A DNA stretch of 32,131 nt from an uncultured Clostridia bacterium (GTDB taxonomy: Bacteria > Bacillota > Clostridia > Christensenellales > Aristaeellaceae). Below the pieces are notes generated by a model. It was not told where the DNA came from. It saw only the letters and a list, made by a program, of their open reading frames with translations, and did no database searches. The stretch spans positions 1-32,131 of the forward strand of contig CAMFCQ010000025.1 of the NCBI GenBank assembly GCA_945948915.1, in the 5' to 3' direction. Below are positions 8,263 to 16,251 of the stretch, one piece after another. A program made the position numbers and the translations under genes. Position 1 is the stretch's first letter. The number at the start of each line of letters is the position of its first letter.

Positions 8263-9164
8263 GCAATCAACCGGTCAGGGTGTTTCTGGATACCGACATC
8301 GGCCCGGACTGCGACGATACGGCGGCGCTGGCGATTCTTCTGCAGCTGTGCTGGGAAGGGCATGCGCGGCTGCTGGGCGTGACGCACTGCACGGGCAGCC
8401 CCTATGGCCTGGGCACGATCGACGCGATCTGCCGCCTGTTTGGCGTGCGGGTGCCCCTGGGTACCTGCAATACGCCGGATTTCCTCGCGGACGGCCCTGC
8501 GCTGTGCTACACGCCGTCCATCTGCGGGAAGTTCCCAAACGGATTCCCGCCCGGCGATGCGCAGCCGGACGCGGCGGATGCCTTCCTGCGGGCGACGGAG
8601 GGCGCGGCGCAGGACAGCGTGACGATGATCACCATCGGCCCGCTCAACAACCTGGCGCGCTTTCTGACCCAGCCGCGCACCGCGGAGCGCATGCAGCGCT
8701 GCGTCCGCCGGATCGTGATGATGGCGGGCTCCTTCGACGGCGATTTCACGGAGTGGAACGTGGAGATGGATGTGCCCGCCATGCGCACCGCCGCGCAGGT
8801 GTGGAAGAAGGAGCTGATCCTGTGTCCCTTCGGCGCGGGTGCGGATGTGCTCGTCGGCGAGCCGCTTGCACGCTATCCGGACAATCCGGTGAAAACGGCG
8901 TACAGCCTGTTCAACAAGGGCGGGCTGACGCGCCCTGCGTGGGATCTGGTCACGGTCGCCTGCGCCGTGCTCAAGGACAAGGGACCGTATGTGCTGAGCG
9001 AACCCGGCCGGCTGACGGTGAGCGAGCGGGGCGTCACCCGCTTTGAGCCAGACGCGCAGGGCAGCTGCCGCGTCGTTCGGCTGACGGGAACGGCACAGCA
9101 GGCGCAGGCGTGGCTCAATGAGATGCTCGAGCGCGCGCTGCAGACGATGACCGGCACGCCGTAA
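8259..9164 (+). CDS. Nucleoside-hydrolase-fold (IUNH family) enzyme
   Basis: The 301-residue protein has the calcium-binding N-terminus of the inosine-uridine nucleoside hydrolase family, DTDIGPDCDD (Asp11, 13, 19, 20). It also has ITIGPLNNLA (about 125-133) matching the usual GPLTNLA, and EWNVEMD with Asn167. The C-terminal motif, normally a His-Asp pair, reads PAWDL: Asp229 is kept but the preceding catalytic His is Trp. Family members hydrolyse N-ribosides, so this could salvage ribose from nucleosides. Yet it is translationally coupled (ATGA) to a sugar two-component system and followed by a GH43-like gene, so a carbohydrate-related substrate is possible. Family is well supported; activity is not. 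Confidence 0.85.
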   Translation: MSNQPVRVFLDTDIGPDCDDTAALAILLQLCWEGHARLLGVTHCTGSPYGLGTIDAICRLFGVRVPLGTCNTPDFLADGPALCYTPSICGKFPNGFPPGDAQPDAADAFLRATEGAAQDSVTMITIGPLNNLARFLTQPRTAERMQRCVRRIVMMAGSFDGDFTEWNVEMDVPAMRTAAQVWKKELILCPFGAGADVLVGEPLARYPDNPVKTAYSLFNKGGLTRPAWDLVTVACAVLKDKGPYVLSEPGRLTVSERGVTRFEPDAQGSCRVVRLTGTAQQAQAWLNEMLERALQTMTGTP

Positions 9165-9206
9165 ACGCCATCACCGAATGCCCCGTACAGAGAGGAGAGG
9201 ACAACC

Positions 9207-10151
9207 ATGAAAACCGCACCCGCGCCGCTGTTTCGCGATCCTATCTACGACGGGCCGACGGACCCGACCGTGATCTTCAACCGCGGGGAGAAGACCTGGT
9301 GGATCATCTATACCTCGCGCCGGGCGACAGCGCCCTGCCAGGGCGTGGCCTGGGTGCATGGAACGGCGCTGGGCGCGGCGTCCTCGGACGACGGCGGCCA
9401 GACCTGGATCTACCGCGGCACGCTGAACATGGAGCCCATCGAGCCGGGCCACAACACCTACTGGGCGCCGGAGGTGCTCTGGGCGAACGGCAAGTACCAC
9501 ATGTTCGTCAGCTACATCACGGGCATCCCGCAGACCTGGGCGCGGCCGCGCCACATCCTGCACTACACATCGGACAATCTCTGGGACTGGACGTATGTTT
9601 CGACCTTAAGCGAGCTGGGCGACAAGGCGATTGACGCCTGCCTGTTCCCGCTCCCGCAGGGCGGCTGGCGGCTGTTCTACAAGAACGAGGCCGCGCAGAG
9701 CCATACGCAGTATGCGGACAGCGAGGACCTTGAGCACTGGACGCACAAGGGCGACGCGACGAGCGACTGCGAGCAGGAGGGGCCGAACGTGTTCACGCTG
9801 GGCGGCGACGTGTTCATGATCGCCGACATGTGGGACGGCATGGCCGTCTACCGCAGCGACGACCTGACGAACTGGATTCGCCAGCCGGGCCGTTTCCTGG
9901 GCGATCCAGGCATCCGAAAGGACGACACCTGCCGGGGACATCACGCGGACGTGGTGTCCTTCGGCGACCGCGCGTATCTCTTCTACTTCGTGCATCCGCA
10001 TGCGGGGGAATACCTGTACGGCGAGGACGACGCGCCGCTCAAGCGCATGTCCGCCATTCAGGCGGCGATGCTCGTCAACGACGGCGGCACGCTGAAGCTC
10101 GTGCGTGACGAGCCGTTTGATTTTGATCTGAGCGGCGAGCAGATCTGGTGA
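9207..10151 (+). CDS. GH43-like five-bladed beta-propeller glycosidase
   Basis: Cytoplasmic 314-residue protein without a signal peptide. It shows repeated blade sequences (KTWWIIYTS, KYHMFVSY, WRLFYKN, AYLFYFVH) and three acidic residues placed like the GH43 catalytic triad: Asp19 in TDPTV (base), Asp144 in AIDACLF (modulator) and Glu191 in QEGPNVF (acid). WAPEV (86-90) and GHHADVV (244-250) also fit the GH43/GH32/GH117 superfamily. GH43 enzymes are usually arabinofuranosidases, arabinanases or beta-xylosidases, which matches the GH51 in the other half of the module. ATG 9207 follows GAGAGGAGAGGA. Last gene of the kinase/regulator operon. The precise family (GH43 versus a relative) is not certain. 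Confidence 0.8.
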   Translation: MKTAPAPLFRDPIYDGPTDPTVIFNRGEKTWWIIYTSRRATAPCQGVAWVHGTALGAASSDDGGQTWIYRGTLNMEPIEPGHNTYWAPEVLWANGKYHMFVSYITGIPQTWARPRHILHYTSDNLWDWTYVSTLSELGDKAIDACLFPLPQGGWRLFYKNEAAQSHTQYADSEDLEHWTHKGDATSDCEQEGPNVFTLGGDVFMIADMWDGMAVYRSDDLTNWIRQPGRFLGDPGIRKDDTCRGHHADVVSFGDRAYLFYFVHPHAGEYLYGEDDAPLKRMSAIQAAMLVNDGGTLKLVRDEPFDFDLSGEQIW

Positions 10152-10213
10152 GCTGCGCGCTGACCTTCGGCTGTCCGCGCGCGTCTGCTGAATGTTTCGA
10201 ATTGCATGAAACG

Positions 10214-10245
10214 GGCCCTGCGTCAGCGCAATCTGACGCAGGGCC
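10214..10245. terminator. Bidirectional hairpin between convergent operons
   Basis: A perfect 13-bp inverted repeat (10214-10226 with 10233-10245, arms GGCCCTGCGTCAG / CTGACGCAGGGCC) with a 6-base loop. It lies between the stop codons of the GH43-like gene and the convergent response regulator. Neither flank has a strong T-run, so termination efficiency is uncertain. Confidence 0.6.
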
Positions 10246-10279
10246 TGCTGCTGTACGGAAGCTTGATTCGGATCTGCCA

Positions 10280-11809
10280 TCAGCGCGCCGGTCCTGTCCC
10301 GTCCGCGTGCGGGTCTGACTGCAGGCGGCGCACATATTCCGTGGGGGTCATGCCGCAGATGCGCCTAAAGATCTGGCTGAAATACTGCGGGTTGTCGGCA
10401 TAGCCCACCTGCTCGGCGACGTCGTAGATGTGCGCGCCGTCGCACAGCAGGAGGTTCTTCGCGCGTTCCACGCGCTTGCGGGCCAGATAGGTGGAGAAGC
10501 GCTCGCCGGTCTTCTGGACAAACTGCTTGCTCAGATAATCGACATTCATGAACAGATGGTTTTCCGCCAGCCACTTCAGCGACAGCTCCGTATCGGCCAG
10601 ATGCTGATGCACCAGGTGCTTGATGCGCTTGATCAGATCCTGCGTGCTGCTATCCTGCGCCAGCATGAGCAGCCGCTCGGCGGTGATCCTGCGCATCGCA
10701 TCGGGCTGCAGGCGATCCGATTCCACGAGCGACAGCTCAGAAATGATGTCGGCTTCGCTGTTCAGAAAGACGCATCGCGTCAGCACGTCCGTGGTGATCA
10801 GCCGCAGAAGCTGCGTGTCGGAGGTGGAGGCCATCAGCTCGGAAAACTGGGAGAGCGCCTCGCTGCAGGCTGGCTCCTCGCCGGCTGCGATGCTGCCCAG
10901 CAGCCTGCTTGTGGTGTGCAGGATGCGGGCGTAATTGTGCACATGGGTCATGCGCCCGTCGCTGAACAGGCGGATGGTGTCAAAGCGGCGCAGGCGGGGC
11001 AGAAGCTCGTGCAGCAGCGCGGAGAGCCCGGCGATTTTTTCGCGCCTGTATTCGATGCCGGTGGACTGCCCTGCGGGATGCAGCGCGCGGCAGGCCTGAT
11101 CCAGAACGGGGTACTCCGCGGAATAGCTTTCAAAGAAGAAGATCACCGCCATGTTGACGCACACCATGTGCAGCGGTATGCCGGGGGCAAGGCGCTCGTG
11201 GAGGGCCGTCACCGCGCGGACACAGGCCGCCTCCGACTGCGGATCCACATAGTAGAGGCTGCATAGCTCGTAGTCAGCGTTGGTGAAATCCACATAGGGC
11301 GAGGAGCGCTGGATCAGCTCGTCCACGGGGGTGTCGCTGCTGAGCGCCTCCAGCAGGGTGGAGCGGAACAGGCTCCTTCGAAGCTCGGCGGCGCGGTCGT
11401 CCTTGGCGGCGAGGGCTTCCTTCTCCAGCCGGCGGGCGTAGCAGGTTTTGCGTACCTCCTGCATGATCTTCGCCACCTGATCGGGGTTGGTGGGCTTGAG
11501 CAGATAGTGCCGCACGCCAAGACGCATGGCGTCCTGCGCAAAGTCAAATTCGGCATACCCGGACAGGATGACGAACTCCGTGTCCAGCTGCGCCTCCCGC
11601 GCCCGGGCGATCAGCTCAAGGCCGCTGAGACCGGGCATCTTGATATCGGTGAGCACGATGTCGGGATACTCATCCAGCATCATCTCGTAGGCCTCTATGC
11701 CGTTGCGGCACAGACCGACGACGCTGATGTCCAGGGTGCTCCAGTCAATGATGTCCCGCAGGGATTCGCGGATCACGCGCTCGTCATCCACAATCAGCAG
11801 TCTCAGCAT
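10280..11809 (-). CDS. Response regulator, receiver plus AraC-type DNA-binding domain (module B)
   Basis: Second YesN-like activator, 509 residues. The N-terminal receiver (MLRLLIVDDERVIRESL) has phospho-acceptor Asp55 in LTDIKMPG and the YLLKPTN lysine. The C-terminal AraC-type region includes LSLKWLAENHLFMNVDYLSKQF and VAEQVGYADNPQYFSQIFRR. ATG 11809 is preceded by AAAGGAGAAAACC; the upstream extension of the open frame runs through non-coding intergenic sequence. It follows the kinase 11896-13632 with an 86-base gap and is likely in the same transcript. Expected target: the divergent 13883-22430 operon. Confidence 0.95.
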   Translation of the reverse strand: MLRLLIVDDERVIRESLRDIIDWSTLDISVVGLCRNGIEAYEMMLDEYPDIVLTDIKMPGLSGLELIARAREAQLDTEFVILSGYAEFDFAQDAMRLGVRHYLLKPTNPDQVAKIMQEVRKTCYARRLEKEALAAKDDRAAELRRSLFRSTLLEALSSDTPVDELIQRSSPYVDFTNADYELCSLYYVDPQSEAACVRAVTALHERLAPGIPLHMVCVNMAVIFFFESYSAEYPVLDQACRALHPAGQSTGIEYRREKIAGLSALLHELLPRLRRFDTIRLFSDGRMTHVHNYARILHTTSRLLGSIAAGEEPACSEALSQFSELMASTSDTQLLRLITTDVLTRCVFLNSEADIISELSLVESDRLQPDAMRRITAERLLMLAQDSSTQDLIKRIKHLVHQHLADTELSLKWLAENHLFMNVDYLSKQFVQKTGERFSTYLARKRVERAKNLLLCDGAHIYDVAEQVGYADNPQYFSQIFRRICGMTPTEYVRRLQSDPHADGTGPAR

Positions 11810-11895
11810 GGTTTTCTCCTTTCCTGATCCTTGGAAAATCGCGTGAAGCAATGCGCGGCGGGCGCGGGCTTCTTTCACGGCGATAGAAAATGGCG

Positions 11896-13632
11896 TCAGG
11901 CATCGTGCAGCGGGAAGGTGAGGCGGCACACCGCCAGCCCGTCCTCGTTGAACAGACGCAGACCATAGGGCTCGCCGTAGGTGAGGCGCATCCGCTCGTC
12001 GATGTTGGTCAGGCCGATGCCGAAGCCGTGAGGCTGCGCCTTGCCGCTCCTGAGCCTGTCAAGCAGATCCTCGTCCAGTTCGGAGCCGGAGTTCTTGACG
12101 TCGATCAGCAGCAGCGTGTCCGAGCGCCGCGCCTGCACCAGGATCAGGCAGCACTCGTCCATGCTGTTTTCCACCGCATATTTCACCGCGTTTTCCACGA
12201 GAGGCTGAATCACCAGCTTGGGAATCATGATCTGCTGAAGCTCCTCCGGCACGTCGCAGCGATAGGCGAGATGCTCTTCAAAGCGGTATTGCTGAATGGT
12301 GATGTAGCAATCCACCAGCGCGAGCTCCTCACTCACGGTGATGAGCTTGCAATGCCGGTTCAGCGACACGCGAAGATATTTTCCCAGCGCATCAACGATA
12401 TCGGAAATATCGGTCAGATGCGCGGCGCGGGCGCGCCAGTTGATGCTGTCCAGCACGTTGTAGATGAAGTGCGGGTTCATCTGCGCCTCCAGGTTGCGCA
12501 GCTGCATCTCCTTGGAGAGCAGCTCGCTGGCATAGCGCTCGTTGATGAGCTGCGTCAGCTCCTGCGCCATGTGATCGAAGTGGCGGTGCAGCACGCCGAC
12601 CTCGCTGATGGAGACCGCCGTCTCCTGTGGGGGAGATGCGGCCAGGCCGCCGTTGGCGAAATCTTCCATCTTCTGAATGAGAGAGGTGAAGTCCCGGGAG
12701 ATTTGCCGGGCGAAGCGACCGGAAACGAGCAGCGAAAGCAGAAGCGTCAGCAGCATGACGCCCAGGAACACGAGAAGGGAACGCTCCATGCTGCGGTGCT
12801 GCGCGTCGTTGTCCACCATGCAGATATAGTCCCAGCCGTAATCCTCCACGGCGCCCATCTGCCAGAAGTAATGGCGGCCGTCCAGCGTGACGCTGCCGTA
12901 GCTGCCGTCTGTGCTGCCCATCAGGCGGGAGGTATCCAGGCCCTGCAGCACGTCGCTGCGGTAGAGCTCGCGGTCGCCCTCCCGCAGCAGGTACGCGCTG
13001 TCCTTGTACTGCCTGCTGAAATCCACAGCATCCCCGACCAGGACATCCATGTCCACACAGATCACCAGCACGCCGAGCTGGTCGAGGGTGAAGGGGCTGA
13101 TGCGCAGCACGGGCCGGTACAGGAGCAGCCCGCAGGTGCCGCAGCACGAGGTGTCAATCAGGATGCTGCCGTTTGTGCCGGCGGCCTGCTCGGTCAGGCG
13201 GGTGAGCACCTCGTCGGCGGGACGGCCGGCAGCGTCGCGCCCGCAGGTCACGGTGTAGGAATCCGTCACCAGCGACACGGAGCGGATGAGCCGATAGGAG
13301 GACTGCTGATACAGGTTCAGCATGAGGGAGTAGAGCGTGTGATAGGTGGGGATGGCGCCGCCGGAGTCCTTGCGCAGCATCAGCTGCTCCTGAATCTGGG
13401 GATTGCTGTAGAGCTGATCGCTGAAGGAGCTGACGCTGCCGAGGGACTGCACGAGCCTGTCGGAGCTGATGGTGAGCGATGCGGCGATGGTTTCGGAAAG
13501 CAGGATACGGCTGTTGCGGTACACGAGCAGACCGGTCTGAAGACCCGCGGAGAGAATCAGGATGTCGATGCCCGCAACCAGCAGCAGGATGGCGCGGCGA
13601 AGGGAAAGGGGACGCGACCTGTGCGTGTTCAC
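11896..13632 (-). CDS. Sensor histidine kinase, PF06580 type (module B)
   Basis: A 578-residue membrane kinase: N-terminal transmembrane helix (about 14-38), extracytoplasmic sensor region with little similarity to the module A kinase, second helix (about 284-305), HAMP-like segment, kinase box QMNPHFIYNVL with His388, and a C-terminal ATPase domain containing VENAVKYA and a GFGIGLTNI glycine-rich box. The likely start is GTG 13632, 8 bases after AGGAGG; the upstream ATG (13650) is itself followed by that ribosome binding site and would add only MQEEQH. It pairs with the response regulator downstream and is divergent from the module B transporter operon. Confidence 0.93.
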   Translation of the reverse strand: MNTHRSRPLSLRRAILLLVAGIDILILSAGLQTGLLVYRNSRILLSETIAASLTISSDRLVQSLGSVSSFSDQLYSNPQIQEQLMLRKDSGGAIPTYHTLYSLMLNLYQQSSYRLIRSVSLVTDSYTVTCGRDAAGRPADEVLTRLTEQAAGTNGSILIDTSCCGTCGLLLYRPVLRISPFTLDQLGVLVICVDMDVLVGDAVDFSRQYKDSAYLLREGDRELYRSDVLQGLDTSRLMGSTDGSYGSVTLDGRHYFWQMGAVEDYGWDYICMVDNDAQHRSMERSLLVFLGVMLLTLLLSLLVSGRFARQISRDFTSLIQKMEDFANGGLAASPPQETAVSISEVGVLHRHFDHMAQELTQLINERYASELLSKEMQLRNLEAQMNPHFIYNVLDSINWRARAAHLTDISDIVDALGKYLRVSLNRHCKLITVSEELALVDCYITIQQYRFEEHLAYRCDVPEELQQIMIPKLVIQPLVENAVKYAVENSMDECCLILVQARRSDTLLLIDVKNSGSELDEDLLDRLRSGKAQPHGFGIGLTNIDERMRLTYGEPYGLRLFNEDGLAVCRLTFPLHDA

Positions 13633-13680
13633 ATGCTGTTCCTCCTGCATAAAAAAGCGTGTTGGGTTTTGTATGCAATC

Positions 13681-13709
13681 ATTATATAGCAGAGCCGGGA
13701 TTTGCGCAA
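13681..13709 (-). promoter_or_regulatory. Promoter of module B kinase/regulator genes
   Basis: On the minus strand: TTGCGC (complement of 13704-13709), 17-bp spacer, TATAAT (complement of 13681-13686), about 50 bases before the kinase GTG. Confidence 0.65.
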
Positions 13710-13802
13710 GCCGTCTGCGCGCCGGGCACCGGGCTGCAAAAAAACAGGCGCAGATTCAAATGGGTCGGTTTTTGGATGGCAAATAGTCTGAATTTTTGCT
13801 TT

Positions 13803-13827
13803 CGCTTTTTATCGCTTTTGCTATAAT
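13803..13827 (+). promoter_or_regulatory. Promoter and possible operator of the module B pectin operon
   Basis: An extended -10 TGCTATAAT (13819-13827) has no clear -35 box. Immediately upstream two CGCTTTT direct repeats (13803-13809 and 13813-13819) are one helical turn apart, where an AraC-type activator could bind. The start codon of the binding-protein gene is about 55 bases downstream. Confidence 0.6.
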
Positions 13828-13882
13828 TGAAACCAGCAGGAGACTCAGAAACGTCTCGATCAAGAAAAGGAGGAGCTACCCC

Positions 13883-15154
13883 ATGAAAAAGAAGATCTCT
13901 GTTCTGCTGGTTGTGGCCATGCTGGCCATGATGCTCGCCTCGGCGGCGCTGGCGGACAACCAGATGACCATCGCCTGGTGGGGCAACCAGACCCGCAACG
14001 AGCGCACGCAGGCGGCGCTTGACCTGTATTCCGAGCAGAATGCCGGCGTCACCTTCGATCCCCAGATGAACGCGTGGAGCGACTACTGGGCAGCGCTGGC
14101 GACCGCGTCCGCAGGCGGCTCCCTGCCGGACGTCATCCAGATGGACTATCAGTACCTGTCCCAGTATGTGGACAACAACCTGCTGGTTGACCTGACCCCC
14201 TACATGGAGAACGGCACGCTCGACATGTCCAAGGTGAACGAGGGCATCGTCGGCTCCGGCAGCAAGGACGGCGGCGTCTACGCGGTGTGCCTGGGCGTGA
14301 ATGCGCCGGCGCTGCTGTACAACAAGACGCTGCTGGATGCCAACGGCATCACCATCAAGGACAACATGACCATGGACGAGTTCTTTGCCGTGAGCAAGGA
14401 AGTCTACGAGAAGACCGGCTACAAGACCAACATCGGCTACGGCACGGACAACGTGTTCAACTACGTCCTGCGCGGCCTGGGCCACAGCCTCTTCACCGAC
14501 GGACAGCTCTCCGCCACGCTGGAGGATGCGGAGTACTTCTTCGGCCTCTACGAGAAGGGCATCAAAGAGGGCTGGCACGTGAGCAGCGCCATCTTTGCCG
14601 AGGTGACGGTCGGCTCCGTCGAGCAGGACCCGATGATCTACGGCTCTGATCCCGCGAACATGAGCTGGTGCGCGTTCTTCTGGAGCAACCAGCTGACCGC
14701 CATGCAGAACGCTGCGCCCGAGGGCGTGGAGATCGGCATCACCACCTGGCCGTCCGCTGACCCGGCTGCCAGCAACTACCTCAAGCCCAGCCAGTTCTTC
14801 TCCGTGTCTGCCCAGGGCAGCCAGCAGGAAGAGGCCGTGAAGGTCGTCAACTTCTTCCTGAACAGCGTCGAGTGCAACAACATCCTGCTGGCCGAGCGCG
14901 GCATCCCCGCGGCTTCCGACGTGGCCGAGGCTGTTGCGCCGAAGCTGGACGCGAACAACCAGAAGGTCATTTCCTTCATCAACGATGTGGTCTCGCCCAA
15001 CAGCTCCGCTGTGCCCGCCGCTGATCCCACCGCCTCCGCCGAGGTGTACGCGCTGGTGGATGAGATCATCGAGTCGCTGTGCTACGGCACCATCAGCGCC
15101 AGCGATGCTGCGGCCTACTTCATGGATGAAGCGACTGCCATCATGAACCGTTAA
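13883..15154 (+). CDS. Sugar ABC importer substrate-binding protein (module B)
   Basis: Extracytoplasmic receptor for the second importer, 423 residues. It has a clear signal peptide (MKKKISVLLVVAM..., predicted cut after ASAALA at about residue 24) and no lipobox cysteine. The mature part begins with the family-1 pattern MTIAWWGNQTRNE and contains PDVIQMDYQYLSQY. ATG 13883 sits after AAAGGAGGAGC; the upstream in-frame ATG (13796) lies before the -10 box and cannot be used. The downstream GH105 and GH4 genes suggest galacturonate-containing oligosaccharides as ligand. Confidence 0.92.
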   Translation: MKKKISVLLVVAMLAMMLASAALADNQMTIAWWGNQTRNERTQAALDLYSEQNAGVTFDPQMNAWSDYWAALATASAGGSLPDVIQMDYQYLSQYVDNNLLVDLTPYMENGTLDMSKVNEGIVGSGSKDGGVYAVCLGVNAPALLYNKTLLDANGITIKDNMTMDEFFAVSKEVYEKTGYKTNIGYGTDNVFNYVLRGLGHSLFTDGQLSATLEDAEYFFGLYEKGIKEGWHVSSAIFAEVTVGSVEQDPMIYGSDPANMSWCAFFWSNQLTAMQNAAPEGVEIGITTWPSADPAASNYLKPSQFFSVSAQGSQQEEAVKVVNFFLNSVECNNILLAERGIPAASDVAEAVAPKLDANNQKVISFINDVVSPNSSAVPAADPTASAEVYALVDEIIESLCYGTISASDAAAYFMDEATAIMNR

Positions 15155-15175
15155 CACCCGATCAAACGCACCAAA

Positions 15176-15210
15176 CAGGAGCCGCTGCCCGGCAAGAGCG
15201 GCGGCTCCTG
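15176..15210 (+). terminator. Hairpin after the module B binding-protein gene
   Basis: A 10-bp perfect stem, CAGGAGCCGC (15176-15185) with GCGGCTCCTG (15201-15210), lies just past the stop codon. Only a weak T-tract follows (TCCTAT), so it probably acts as a transcript stabiliser or partial terminator before the permease genes, like the hairpin at 3498-3525 in module A. Confidence 0.6.
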
Positions 15211-15311
15211 TCCTATGCTGAAAAGCGCAAAGCGATCCCGTATTTCATTCAGGCAGCATGGACGCGGAGAGATGCGCTGAGCCGCGCCGTGCCGAAAAAG
15301 GAGATGGCAGA

Positions 15312-16244
15312 ATGTCACAGACTCAAAGGGGCACTCGCCCCAAGCGCAGGCTGACCATCGGGCAATGGCTGAATCAGGAGCATGTGGCCGGCGTGGTGTG
15401 CACGTCGCCGTTCATCATCGGCTTCCTGCTCTTCCTCGTGGTTCCGATGATTCTTTCCGGTTACTATTCCTTCTGCGATTACGATATTCTCTCTGCCCCG
15501 GAATGGGTCGGCTTGAAGAATTTCATCAATATTTTCACGTCGGACGCCAAGTTCGTCAAGTCCATCGGCGTCACGTTCTACTTCGCGCTGGTGTCCGTGC
15601 CGCTGCGTCTGATCTTCGCGCTGATCGTGGCCATGATCCTGCTGCGCAACACGAAGCTGACCGGCCTGTACCGCTCCGCCTACTATCTGCCCTCCATCAT
15701 CGGCGGCTCGGTGGCGGTGGCGATCCTGTGGAAGCGCATGTTTGCCATTGACGGAACGATCAACGTGCTGCTGCAGAGCATCGGCATCGACAGCCACTTC
15801 GCCTGGCTGGGCAACACGAAGACGGCCATCTGGACGCTGATTGTGCTGGCGGTGTGGCAGTTCGGCTCCTCCATGCTGATCTTCCTCTCGTCGCTCAAGC
15901 AGATCCCCGAGACGCTGTATGAGGCGGCGAGGGTGGACGGCGCGTCGTCTCCCCGGCAGTTCTTCAGCATCACGCTGCCGCTGCTGACGCCCACCATCTT
16001 CTTCAACCTCGTCATGCAGATGATCAACGGCTTCCTCGCCTTCACGCAGTGCTACATCATCACCCAGGGCAAGCCGATGAACTCCACCCTGTTCTACACG
16101 GTGTACATGTACCAGCAGGCCTTCGAGTTCAAGCATACGGGCTATGCCTCAGCCCTGGCGTGGGTCATGCTGCTGATTGTGGGCGCGTTCACGGGCGTGC
16201 TGTTCTTGACCAAGAGATTCTGGGTCTATGATGAAGGAGCGTGA
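15312..16244 (+). CDS. Carbohydrate ABC importer permease, MalF/UgpA type (module B)
   Basis: A 310-residue membrane protein with about six hydrophobic spans (the first at about residues 31-56) and the EAA loop LYEAARVDGASSPRQFF in the second half. ATG 15312 follows AAGGAG with an 8-base gap; the earlier in-frame ATG at 15258 would add 18 polar residues and has no good ribosome site. It partners with the permease that begins 8 bases after its stop and the binding protein upstream. Confidence 0.93.
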   Translation: MSQTQRGTRPKRRLTIGQWLNQEHVAGVVCTSPFIIGFLLFLVVPMILSGYYSFCDYDILSAPEWVGLKNFINIFTSDAKFVKSIGVTFYFALVSVPLRLIFALIVAMILLRNTKLTGLYRSAYYLPSIIGGSVAVAILWKRMFAIDGTINVLLQSIGIDSHFAWLGNTKTAIWTLIVLAVWQFGSSMLIFLSSLKQIPETLYEAARVDGASSPRQFFSITLPLLTPTIFFNLVMQMINGFLAFTQCYIITQGKPMNSTLFYTVYMYQQAFEFKHTGYASALAWVMLLIVGAFTGVLFLTKRFWVYDEGA

Positions 16245-16251
16245 TTGAGCG

